From Antedon mediterranea (taxonomy: Eukaryota > Echinodermata > Crinoidea > Comatulida > Antedonidae): a DNA stretch of 64,000 nucleotides. The stretch lies in the NCBI RefSeq assembly GCF_964355755.1, contig NC_092680.1:6797001-6861000 (forward strand), read 5' to 3'. Shown here piece after piece: positions 49,226 to 60,975 of the stretch (positions are counted from its first letter, which is position 1; the number at the start of each line of letters is the position of its first letter). The notes under the pieces are model-generated. The model did not search any database and was not told the origin of the DNA. It worked only from the letters and a program-made list of their open reading frames with translations. The position numbers were made by a program, and so were the translations under genes.

Positions 49226-49231
49226 ATGTAA
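49226..49231 (+). promoter_or_regulatory. Start-stop upstream ORF (ATGTAA) before UBE2Q
   Basis: ATG followed at once by TAA lies two bases upstream of the main ATG at 49234. Start-stop elements can hold initiating ribosomes and lower translation of the main ORF; here that is inferred. The in-frame TAA at 49222-49224 rules out an upstream extension of the protein. Confidence 0.6.
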
Positions 49232-49233
49232 AC

Positions 49234-52200
49234 ATGGCGTGCGTTGAAAATTTAAAACAAGAACTTAAACATCTAGAATCTATGTTCAAGAAAGATGACG
49301 TTCGGTTTCAAATTCACACTGCAAACATGGATGAACTTGTATGTAAGTTCATTGGGGCTAACAGAGAGAAGTTCGTCATCCGTTGCAACTTCACGGTGAG
49401 TTTTAACCGCAAACAGGTTCGGGCTTTGTTTCAATAATGCGGCTGGCACTTCTGTCCAGGCCTAGCCTAGCCAGTTTCCGTAGGCGGCTGAGTAAGTGGA
49501 AGTAAAATATAAAATACTAAAATATCATACAATTGTAAACGGCACATGATCCTATGCCTATTCTATGTGACAATTATAAATAAAACGCTGGGAATTATTT
49601 GTATATTCACTGTAGGCTGGGCCTATACTAAAACTAGGCAAGCTAGATAGAAACTGTAGTTAGTAGACCCTGCTAGGCTTACATCCATAGTAATAATAGT
49701 AATTGAATACTCCTAGTAAAGAGGTACAACAATGCTCTTTTTTAGTGTGTCTAGGCATGTTGGATAACAAAAAATAATGCACTATATAAATAATCCTTTA
49801 TTATTATTATTATGTTATGGTATATTGATGCTGTTTGTGCTATTTATACAGCAATTAGTAATTAATTATTCTTTTGTTTTTTACTTCAATTTGTTTTTCA
49901 GGACTCTTATCCGTCCTCACCTCCAGTTTGGTTTTCTGAAGTAGACGACCCTGTTATATCAACAGTAGTTACAGAATTATCAGAAATCAGAGGATCAGCA
50001 TCTATGGTATGTTTATTAAAGAATGAGTCATACAGTAATTATTACAGTTCTTATTCAAGGTTTCTTACACTGGCTCAAAATCAAACTTGTGATTTAACTT
50101 CTACTGTAACTAGATTTCTATGTAAAATACTATTGAACAATATATATCAAGAATGATTATGTTGGCCCACTAATATTGGCTGTTCTTTATTGTATTATTA
50201 ATATCATTACTTTAAATTGAATGGAAATTTTGAGTAATACTGTACTGGTGTGTACAGTAGTCAGTTTACATACACTATTTGATCACACATAACTGTATAA
50301 AAAGAAAGACAATTTAATATATTGCATGTACAGTATTTATTACCTTAAAATCATAATGACCTAAAAAAGTAGTAAATCACAAAATAGACATAGCCCAATA
50401 ATAAAAATATTTAAAGAATGTAAGGAAACAGACTTGGCCTACTGTAGAGTCAACAAAGGCTAGTACAAACAAAATTGATTTCCTTGTATAAAATGTGTGT
50501 TTACACTACACAATAGATCCGAGAGTGTTTATTACAGTAGAACCCCATTAAGGGGACACCTTCAGGATTAAAATAAGTTACCCCTTTGGAGGGACCCAAC
50601 AGAGTGTTCCTTAATAAGGGGTTTCCCCTTAATATGGGTTGACTGTGACACTAGTTAAAACATATACTTACCTCATTAGTTTTATTGGAAAGTGTCCCTT
50701 ATACAGGGGTGTCCCAATTCATATACAGTACAGTACATATACTGTAATATACAGTACATTTGTTGCTGTGTAAACACACTACAAAATGTTTTATTTGACT
50801 ATTAAGCCAACATTATTTATTAATCTTTGGTTGTACTGTTGTTTGATTCATCGTTTTCAAAATTATGAATAATTAAAGACGATATCCGAATCATCAATAT
50901 TTTGTTAAGCATTGTTGGTTGATGGTCTTTATTTTGTAGTTATTACGAATGGTAAGAAAATTAGTAAGAGAACTCTGCAAACTACACAACGTTCCGGAAC
51001 CACCTGGGTTAGGAAGGCTAGATGTTGAGATTCTACCAGAGGTAAGTAAAATACGTAGAGGTTATACAACTAGAGAGACAACTAGATGACAGGGAAGTTA
51101 TGTGTGCAGGGTAGTGACCCCTGGCTGCCTTATTGTTAGTTATTTCAAATTGATAATTTCGAAATGTATGATAACCACATAAGCCAGTGCATTAAGTACT
51201 TTATTCGCTCAAGCATTGTAAAATTGTAATTAAATTAATATTTATTAAAACAATAAGTATAAATTTAATAGTAGTTTTTCTGTTTCCATTCAGAGTGACT
51301 TTTAAATGGACTAAAATTTTAAAACTGAGTTAACAAATATATTTTTGTTTTATGTTTTAGTCATCATTCCAAAATGATTTAGACATGAGTTCAGCCGATG
51401 AGGATGAGGAAGATGGAGAAGGGGAAGAAGACGAAGATGAGGAGGATGAACAAAATTATGAAATGGAAGAGGAACCACCGTAAGTATCTTAGTAGAACTA
51501 CCTTACAGAAAGAAAATCCCCTTCATTTCTCTGCTTAAGCTTTCATAGCCTACAAATTGGTAGATCACAGGGTATTATTCTATACTGTATAGCCTAGTAT
51601 TTTTACTCGGGGTACCCGAGTCTAGGACTCGCTCATCATCTCCATCTGGACACTATTGAGTCAAGTTTCAAGTCCTACTAGTTCTTTACGCGTCGTCTGA
51701 CGGCTCTAAAACATGGCATGCATATACTAGGGTAATAGGTGAACAAAGCTATAGAGAGAAATTGTTTGTACTTCAACCGGAGTACATAAACATGGTACCA
51801 ATCGAAAAAATTGCGATTTATAAAGTACTACTCCTCTCTTATTCGTTGTAGTATTGAGCTGGGATTTGGCATGGGTATACTACAGGGACATGTCCTCAAA
51901 GCTATAGATTTTTTTATTTCAAACTGGATGCAGCCATATGACGTCTCGAAGATGGTACCTTGGTGCCAAATGATTTTTGTTGTAATATAGCCATGTTTGG
52001 TGTCATTTCAAAGGTCTTGACTTGGAGAATAAGAATATACAGTAAAACCTATTTATGAGATTGTGACATCCCTTCTGCTTTCGGAAATAGCAAAAAAATA
52101 GCAGTATTTGGTAGCGAGGTTATTGATGTGTATGTGAGGTTACAGCCCGTCTTATGACGTCATTACAGCTTCTTTTGCTGTACCCTGATTCGTGCTTGTT

Positions 52201-55200
52201 TCTATTTATCCGCTTTTAAGTATGTAAACACTCACAGAAAAAATTACAGTATTACCATACTACATTTACTTTACCTAAGAATTAAGGAATATTATATACT
52301 TTGATGTTCCTTTTGAGCAGTTTACAACTTGGTCCTCCGCCAGTCAAAATTAACTAATTTAATCCACACCTTGTTGCTTCATAAAAAACATTGTAGAGTT
52401 GTTTATTGAGTTTACAAACTTCAGAACGAAGCTCATTGAAAGTTCTTTTTTGAGCGTGCTGTACGAAGCTGCAAAGCCGGTTTTTTTTCTACTAGAGAAA
52501 CCTATTCATGAATCTAAACTTCCTGAGCCATGATTGGTTGCGCATTTTTTCGCATTAAAAAATGTTGATAATTTGCGCAAAAATACATTTTGTGAGGTTA
52601 TGGTTTTCAATAATTGTGTAATACAGTCAAGTCTCCCAATACGGACTCTCTGAAAACCAGAAACTGTCCCAAAACCAGACTTCTCTTGAGGTCCAAAAGG
52701 TCCCAAATTTTTTTGTTACCATTAAAAATGGAAAATGGAACACCAGACATATTTGGCCAGCCCAAATGTGTCTGGTATTGGGAGAGTTGACTGTACAAGA
52801 AAAAAAATGTCCATGTCTTACCATGTCTTAATTCATTTAATTGTAGAGATGCATCAAAGGAAGATGATAGCTCCAATATTGATGCTGGTAATGTAGCTGT
52901 CCTAGAAAGATTAAAGACAAATCAAAGAAGAGATTATTTAAAGGTATTTTTATATGTTCTTAATATTCACAAATTGTGATCAGTGTGTATCCAGGATTTT
53001 GAGAATGGGTGCTGAACTTAACCTAATTTTCCATCTTTTGCATTGTATTTTTCCCCCGCTTCACATAATTTAACAAATACATTTTTATGACTGTCTGTAG
53101 AGGGCCTAATCCAAATTTTCTCAGTTTCCAGTTAAACTTGAGGATGAATATAAATACCTAACTTACCTTTTACTATGTAATTTAAATGGTTATAATTCTT
53201 GAAACACTTCCATCCAGAACATTCTTTTGTACTATTATAATGAGTCAATAATTATTAACTAAAGCATATGACAGTCACATGCTACTATAAGTAATCACAC
53301 GGTGCAGTTTCAATTCTGAAGATTCTTGATCTAATAATTGTTTTTTTTTCTTGAGAATCACATGTCTTCTTTATTCACTAGATAATGCGCACAAGAAAGC
53401 AATTATTCTGTATGGTTTAACCTTATTTAACCTATTATTTTTTAACCTGGAAGTTGGCATTAAACTATAAGACAAACATCATTGTCTTTATTTTTTTATC
53501 GCAGGGTTCTGTATCCGGCTCAATACAAGCAACTGACAGACTAATGAAGGAACTTAAAGAAATCTATAGGTCACGAAATTACAGAGACAAACATTACATG
53601 GTTGAATTAGTTAATGATAGTCTATACGATTGGAATGTGCACATATTTAAGTAGGTGTTTGTTTAACTATTTGAAATTAAAATTATTGGGAAAAAAAATG
53701 CATAAAACATATATTATGCCAAGTTAAGTGTTCAATACTTGATAGTAATAATTTAACATATTTATTACAAGAAGGTACTGACTTATAATTGACATATTAT
53801 ACAGTAATCTATGAAGATGGAACTAATTTGCATTTTAGTTGTCCATGTACAGTATAGTATAAATGCCACTATTCACTACTGTACATTATGTATTCTTCTA
53901 TTCAGTACAGTATATTTATGCTTATGTTTCTTTTTGTGTGTGTAGAGTTGACAAAGACAGTGCTTTATATGCAGATTTACAACAACTTAAAGAAAAAGAA
54001 GGCAAAGATCATTTATTACTAAATATGACATTTAAGGTATAGAAATCATTATATTCAAAATAATCGTTGATTTAGAGGCCATTGTATTATTATTTGTACA
54101 GTTTTACAAAAGCATGCACAACGATATGTCACAACCAGTGTACCCTAATGCACTTGTCAATTGTATGCACCACGATACGACCCCTGGGAGAGGTGCGTCG
54201 ATTGTTCAATTGTGCATCATACCTTATAAATACCATGACATGACTTACCTTTAGGTGACCATGGCGCACCCTTTAGACGCACTGTTACCATGTTGTTCAT
54301 GATACGGTGGGTGGTAAACTGACGGACATTGACACACCATTGTTCATGGATGTGACGTACCATTTAGGTCTCCACCTCTCCCGAGTGGTCGTATAGTGGG
54401 TCATACAATTGACAAGTGCAACTACAGTGGCCTGAAATTCCAACTGGCCAGCATTTTTGCTGGGTACAGTTTTATAATGTTGATTACATATTTATTGCTC
54501 GATAATATTCTTCTTGGGTTTTTGTTTTTGTTTACCATAAACTAATAATAACTGTTATTTACTAATGCTAAATTTGTTACATAATATCATGTCTTATTTT
54601 AGCTGGTTTCACATAACATCATATATAGAGGGCTCACTTTAAATTCAATTAATTTTGCTTTTCTTGTAGGATAATTTTCCATTTGATCCACCTTTCATAC
54701 GAGTAGTTTTTCCGGTACTAACTGGTGGATATGTACTGGGAGGAGGTGCCATATGCATGGAGCTATTAACTAAACAAGGCTGGAGTAGTGCTTATAGTAT
54801 CGAATCTATTATAATGCAAATAGGTGCAACACTAGTTAAGGGCAAGGCTAGGATACAATTTGGAGCCTCTAAGGTAATTTCTTTCATTTCAGTAACCATC
54901 TACCAACATGTTTAATCCTAATTCATGTTTTCTAATCTGCAAGAATAACTAATTGTTACATGAATAATTTTACCTAGTCATAAGATTTTCATGCTCTAGT
55001 TTTCCATGGTGTAAGGAAATGTACTGACCATTAACAAAAATCATTAGAAAAATATGCATGAATGTGCAGATCACTGTGGTACATCAATGTTACAATATAA
55101 CATGGAAACACTTGCACACGGTTGTACCAAGGTAACAATTTGTTACAATATATTACATTTTGTATAAAGATGTATTTGAATCAGGGTTTTAATTTATCAC

Positions 55201-56580
55201 ATGCCCTGTGAATGATCATACCCAGTACCGTTTTGATTGGGAAACCACCTCACAAAGTCAAAGAAATATGTTACATTTTGTATAAAGATATATGTACCTG
55301 TGATTGGAATCAGGGTTTTAATTTATCACATGCCCTGTGAATGATCATACCCAGTACCGTCTTGATTGGGAAACCACCTCACAAAGTCGAAGAAAGTTCA
55401 ATCTCGGGTCCATTCTGTAGTCACCACAGATTGACTTCTTCATCAATACTTCTATAAATAGATGATTAGTTGGGAACATGAACGCTAGTTGATCATACCT
55501 AGTACCGTTTTGATCGTACGATCATACGGGAAAACACCTCGCAACAAAATAACCATGTATTCATTTAAATATGTGATGTTTATTTTGTAGTTTGAGCTCT
55601 TTGTTGATGCAACACTTGGTATCCCACTATGTAAACAAACCTATGTACCCATTTTCTATCAATGTATTTATTTAATTAAACACCTTCTATGCTCTTTTCA
55701 GAGTCAATACAGTTTAGCCAGGGCACAGCAATCATTCAAGTCATTAGTTCAAATTCATGAAAAAAATGGTAAGTTAGAATAATCTATAATGAACCCATAA
55801 TTCATAATCTTGAAAATATATAATTTCAGTGGTTCTGTAGAACTGCAAGTGAAATGGGATAAGATTTCACAAGAAGGGCGTGTGGCGCAGTGTGTTGGAC
55901 GTTCGTCTACTGATCGAGGCTCGAATCCAACTCTCGCCGCATTGCTTGTATCCTTAGGCAAGATACTTTACTTACGTTTGCCTCTCTCCACCCAGGTGTA
56001 TAAATGGGTACCCGGTTAGAGATCAAGACACAACTTTGCGCTGATTACTAGCTGCATTATGGGAGTAGGTTTCCATACGTGTTTGATCCAAAAAATGACT
56101 GGGTTAATAATGTTCAGCACATTGAGAGCTTGCTTATATGCGCTATATAAGAATGAACTATTATTATTATTATCAAGCTTTGTTGCTTATTTTAAAAGTG
56201 AATGATTGAGAAGAGAATTACGTTTCCTCAATTGATTGGATTTTATTTGGTTTCAACATAAGATTACAAGACAGTATGAATACAAACAATTTACAAGTAA
56301 ATACATTAAATAAAAAACCAAGGATAGCCCATAAAGTGGAAAGAAAAATCAAAAAATCAACTTAATTCCAAAGGGGTCCTTTAAAAAACAGCATAGACAA
56401 TCAACAAACAGAATAAATATACAAATCAAACACGCATCACAATAAAATATGGCAGAATATATACAATTTAAACATTTTAAAATATATCTGTTGGGATACA
56501 GAAACCCATTTTCATGTCAGAAACGTGCCATATTTCTTTCTTTTACAGGTTGGTTTACACCACCAAAGGAGGAGGGTTGA
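49234..56580 (+). CDS. UBE2Q2: Ubiquitin-conjugating enzyme E2 Q, UBE2Q2-like, 10 exons
   Basis: Exons: 49234-49395, 49902-50006, 50940-51041, 51361-51479, 52847-52943, 53505-53650, 53946-54036, 54670-54873, 55702-55768 and 56549-56580 (stop TGA). Phases chain to 374 residues, almost the length of vertebrate UBE2Q2. E2 enzymes accept ubiquitin from E1 as a cysteine thioester and pass it on with an E3. Residues 1-120 form the RWD-like N-terminal domain typical of this family. Residues 124-163 are an acidic linker ([18 protein letters not shown]). The UBC domain starts near 195 and holds the catalytic C303 in [20 protein letters not shown]. The protein ends [10 protein letters not shown], the family's signature tail. 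The family lacks the usual HPN motif of other E2s and none is seen. The start has a strong context (AAACATGG). Nothing is missing. It could equally be the single ancestor-like UBE2Q1/2 gene. Confidence 0.95.
50534..50732. mobile_element. Short MITE-like element, GGGGACA family (best copy)
   Basis: ACAGTAGAACCCCATTAAGG with GGACACC at the left is inverted against CCCCTTAATATGGGTTGACTGT, which ends near 50648; a further GTGTCCCTTATACAGGGG block follows to about 50732. It lies in UBE2Q intron 2. Confidence 0.6.
52622..52797. mobile_element. MITE with ACAGTCAAGTCTCCCAAT ends
   Basis: Left end ACAGTCAAGTCTCCCAATAC is inverted against GTATTGGGAGAGTTGACTGT at the right, about 20 bases each with few mismatches. 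The body is about 175 bp and non-coding. The ends resemble, but differ from, the GGGGACA family. It lies just before exon 5 of UBE2Q. Confidence 0.75.
54150..54419. mobile_element. 270-bp foldback element in UBE2Q intron 7
   Basis: GCACTTGTCAATTGTATG and the following GATACGACC, GGGAGAGGTG blocks at the left end are matched as reverse complement at the right (CACCTCTCCCGAGTGGTCG, then CATACAATTGACAAGTGC). The arms are about 47 bases. Non-coding. Confidence 0.8.
55152..55552. repeat. About 120-bp tandem repeat, two full units and one partial
   Basis: Units starting at about 55152 and 55271 share ATCAGGGTTTTAATTTATCA, CATGCCCTGTGAATGATCAT and GATTGGGAAACCACCTCACA. A third, partial and diverged unit (GATCATACCTAGTACCGTTT, then GGGAAAACACCTCGCAAC) lies at about 55490-55552. 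It lies in UBE2Q intron 8. Confidence 0.85.
55875..56174 (+). mobile_element. tRNA-derived SINE with conserved core and (TTA)n tail
   Basis: tRNA-like head: box A-like GTGGCGCAGTGTGTTGG and box B-like GAGGCTCGAATCC. The core is TATCCTTAGGCAAGATACTT, then CCACCCAGGTGTATAAATGG and GTACCCGG. The end is GCGCTATATAAGAATGAA followed by (TTA)n. The core matches that of the 5S-headed SINE at 46486 and resembles the SINE domain conserved across many animals (Nin-DC type, tentative). It lies in the last UBE2Q intron. Confidence 0.85.
56225..56500 (-). mobile_element. Possible 3' end of a non-LTR retrotransposon, minus orientation
   Basis: Read on the minus strand it is AT-rich with TTGTAAATTGTTTGTATTCA and TGAAACCAAATAAAATCC, the style of a retrotransposon 3' UTR and tail. 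There is no coding remnant, so this is a weak call. A similar style of sequence occurs near 29155-29530 and 44030-44110. Confidence 0.3.
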
Positions 56581-59500
56581 CGAAATGTAAAAGCTCTAGG
56601 TGGGTAAGAATGAATATCGGGAGGACACAGACCCAAACTGACCGTTCACTATATGAATGGTCTTCTGGTCAGCCAATAGTTGTTTGTTGGGTTCCTTCAA
56701 GGCTGGTGCTACTCTGAAAATACAAGAATAATCCACGATAATTTTTAGCTAGCACTGTTAACTCTTTAATTTCACTTTAGCTAAGCAGGTTCTTGTCTTT
56801 CATTACAATGCATTTTGTAGGTTGTTATATAATCTCTTTAAGGCACATCATACAGAAGTCATTAATACATAAACAAAACTGTGACTCGTTGCTGTTGAAT
56901 CAAGGGAGTGATTAAAACAAATTTAAACAATTTCGGTGAAAATGGCCCTATAATCTTATTGTTTTTCTAAAAAATTCCAATTATTGAGATTTTAGAGTAA
57001 ACAGACATCTTATAGGAAACAGAATAGTGTCAAAGGTTGACAGCAAACGAGCTGGTTTTTTAGGCCCTATGATCTAAAGTGGTTTAAATAGATTGATTTC
57101 CCCAGGTTCACTGTACTAATGCTATTTCCGCTGTGCAAGTCAACTGCCTACTGCATTCTATGTAACAAGCTGACCAAAGAAAGTTAAATGTATTGATATT
57201 AGCTCAGACTAAGTATGTTGCATCTGCTCTGTCTATCTTATTGCCTATACAGTATAATTATATAACAAGCCAATAAATAGCCAGTTTTTAACAATGGAAA
57301 ACTTGTGAGCTAAACTTGTCAGACTTTACACACTAATTCATGATTGTGATGTCAGGATTATGATGTCATAATTGTTACCCATTGGTATGCTACTACTTCT
57401 ACAGTCTTTAAGAAAGTTCACACAGGAATTGTACACTATTCAAATATTACAATGCTCACATATTTAAAAAGAAGTTTTATAATGTTGATTACATATTTAT
57501 TTGCTTGATAATATTCTGCTTAATAATTAATGTTTACCATATTAGAGTTGATCATAATTATAAGCTAAAATTGGTGCATTTAGGATTATATATATTTTAT
57601 AAACGCTTTAGTTGCTAAAGGTCAAGACATCAGAAAACAAGTAAAGAAACTTAAGTAGGGGTTTAACTTTGAACTGCTTCTGCTGAAGAACCTACTGATT
57701 ACCTACGAACAACTATAGATTATTTTATATTGTCCATGACTCTGGTTGCTTTTATTTTTTTTTTAATCAGTACTGATTTCAAGAAATCATTTCTACTGTG
57801 GTTCAATATGTAGAAGAAAAAATGGCTGTATTTTGTTGACATGACACGGACAATATTTCGTCAAGCAACGCTGTGATTATGAATAGTTGAAGTCTAGTTG
57901 TGAATTTCTTTTTCTTCATCAGTTTGTTATAGGCCAACATGACCGTTGTCAAGGCATTATAATACTATATAATTTGTTTATTGTTTTAGTTATTTATTTA
58001 TTATCAATGCCCTTAAAAATAAGCACTATACATAACACGGAATCGTATCCAGTTTCCTGGATTTTAGTTCTCAAGAGTAGATTCTTCCAAGTTAGCTTTA
58101 TGTGTTGATTATTCTGTAAGTTTTAACTTAAAAGAATTAGGTTAATAAAAAAGCACTCAAGTTGAATATAACTGTGTAATATTATTTAAGTCATGCTTGT
58201 TATATAATACTATTTTATTTCGTTTTGGTGAGTTAAATTGGCAATCAAAGAGTAACACGTGTTGGAATTGGATTCTTTGTTTTTTCTAAATTATGTTAGC
58301 GAAAAATAGTGGAAAGTTGTATCAGCTTTGGCAACAAGTGTGCCATGAATATCTAAGTGTATAGGTTAAGGTACATAGTTATGAATACCAAAATGAAAGT
58401 ACGTATTTGTCTACTTTTAGCAAAGGTTTTTTTAAATGGGCATAGAAATATGCGAACTTGCTTTTATGCAACATAAAATTAAGTGCTTCATGTTGCAATG
58501 ATAAATGGAAAGGAAAACATTAAGCCTGGGGGTTTGGCAAATATGTGAAGCGTTGATCAATAAAACATTTTTGTAATAAAAATTGGGCTTATGTCTACTG
58601 CTGTTTGTCTATAATTTAGGTAAACATAAAAAAAAAACAGAAAGTCATCAGGATCAGCTGTACCCGTAACTAACACGGATGCCCACACTAAAGGTCGAAT
58701 TTACCAATGAAAGCAAACTTTGGCTCTTGCAAAGTAATTCACAAGTAGAGAGGGCGCTTTCTAATAAGAAAAATAAATAGATGTAACTCGAGTTATTTCG
58801 TTGTTTTAGTACAATAACTAGTGTAACAATACTTGTAGTCTTTTATTGCTTCTGTCAATAAAGAAGCCCGGAACAATTTACTCTTTGTTTATATGAAATT
58901 ATATTTACGAAACAATAAAAAGAGGGCGCTTTTCAATAAGAAAATAAAATAGGTTTCGCTCGAGTTATTTCATTGCATGAGCTCTCAGTTGGAGAAGCTG
59001 TCAAATTAACATGTTTATTTAAATTATTTCGAGTGCAGTGGGAAAATGTGTTACGGTGGGGTAAAGCTTGGCAGACGTTAGCATCAACAGTTTTGTGTCT
59101 ACCTATAGTTAAATTATTGTTTAGCCTCATTAGGCTTAGATCTGTCTGTCAGTCTCGGTCAGATGTAGGCCTGTACATTATGTGTAATTAATTCGTAAGT
59201 ATTATACAAACTGCCTTGGATCGATGTGTCATTATTTACAGGCACCCTTCGATTAGTTTTCTATTTACTTTCACTTTCAAAGAATCAATTTCGATCATTA
59301 GGTCGGTTATCACAATGCAGTATTTAATTAACAATTATTATTCAAACAGAATTGATCTCTTTTTGACTACGGAAGAGAATGTCTTGTATTTAATAGGTCA
59401 AGCATGCACTTATTTGTTTATTTATTATGTATACATAATCATAAATCGAATCTCTAATCATTTCTTAAATGTATCATTTTGGATCAAATCATTATTCTTG

Positions 59501-60975
59501 TTGCATGGCTGAAGTGAATTCTGGGAATACGTTTTCGTATTTCTAGTCTTTTCAGAAGAAAAAAGAAAAAATTATATTTGCATGCAAAATATAATTAATT
59601 TAAACTACAGTGTATAACATGTGAGCGGGTTCTATCTTCTTGTCTATCCATTCTCTGGTTCTCGAAATGTCAGTGTAAAACATGACTTGGCCCGTGTGCC
59701 TTTGTAAAGAACCTACTGCATCGTTCGTTATGAATATTACTGCAGTACGTACCAGTACTACTGGTTCACATTATGTTAAGACAGTGTGAGTATGTACTTT
59801 CCTCATGCAATTGTATCTCGCTTTTTTTTTTATAATTTGGTGAGCTGTGAAACGAAATGATTAAATGTTGATAAAGGAAAATTGTTCATGTCACGTCCGA
59901 TGTTACAAGTTACAAATCAACTATATTTTCATTTTGAAATATTTGTTGTAAGCCTACAGCATAAAACTCATTAAAATATGTATACATAAATTAAATTTTC
60001 AATAAAAATATAATTATCCTCCGAAATTGTTATTGAATAAATTATGTACAATGCTGAATGTTGAACATACTTTTACTATAGCTACAATAATTGTAGGCGA
60101 ATTTTTGTATTTATTTTATTTCTTGATCATAGCCTATGACATAATGTGTATACAAATAGTAAGCATCAACAGTAACATGTTCGAAAAATATGTACGTATA
60201 AAATGCTGACAAATATAATTTGATAATCATAATTCAACCAGCGTGACGTTAACAAGTTTTGCGTCCATCGTTCAGTCAATAAAATAACCGCAAATGAGAA
60301 ACTTACCCATTAATGATCATTGATACGTTTCATAGTAACGTAGTGCATGGTAATTGATATTGATTATGTCTGTAACTACCAGAAGTTGATATCAGATAAC
60401 TTCTTGTTGGTTGTTAGTGTTTCGGGAACCACACACACACGATGTTGACGAATTTGGAATCTTTCGATATTTTACATTGATCAAAATGGGTAATTTATTT
60501 TACTTTACTTTTACCTGTTTATTATCCTAATACTGTAATTCTAATTGTATTAGTTAATTAGCTATACTTATCATCCCCGTTGTAACTACCATCATCTATC
60601 ATCTTTTCGTTAGAAACGGCAATTTTACATTACTGCAGTAATTTGTTACGGTACTTTAACCTACATAACTATACATATATTACAGTTTAATCTGTACGTT
60701 TAATTTATACTTATTTATTTTAAGTGTTTGTTTTTCATTCTTGGATTCACCTTTGAGTGCCATTTATGTCGTTTTCAAACATAGATTATTATATTAAGTA
60801 GAAATTAACTTTTGGCTTTCGATTTGAATTTTCATCCTAGTTTCTTTAGTAACAGTCTAGTACTTAATGGCTTTTTAATTAATATACAAAATACATATTA
60901 TTATGTTATTTCATGATTTTCGTTTTAGGTTGAAACAGTATTGTTGTATGTTTATTTAAGGTAATATTACTTAAG
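56581..60975. other. UBE2Q 3' UTR and spacer before the ENaC-family gene
   Basis: The UBE2Q 3' UTR starts here; AATAAA hexamers at about 58144 and 58559 are candidate poly(A) signals, none decisive. A duplicated about 65-bp block lies at 58742-58808 and 58917-58980. An old trace of the Ser/Leu SINE body may lie at about 59640-59790. A probable acceptor (CGTTTTAG, ending 60928) marks the 5' UTR exon of the next gene. No other coding exon is seen. Confidence 0.45.

Larger units (their letters stand above)
45622..49233. promoter_or_regulatory. Divergent intergenic region between the SLC24 and UBE2Q genes
   Basis: It separates two genes transcribed away from each other. A GC-rich patch with GCGCACATGGCGCGCGCGAT and CTACGTCACA (about 45895-45928) is the likely SLC24 promoter. 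A GGA-rich run (about 49072-49102) and AGCGGGCGCTACC near 49115 lie just before UBE2Q. In between are a 5S-headed SINE (46486) and a 530-bp TIR element (47963). No coding exon is seen. Confidence 0.45.

Noticed and set aside
59216-59512. 98-codon plus-strand open frame
   Set aside because: Rich in I, Y, F and N as expected from AT-rich non-coding DNA; no domain or splice context.
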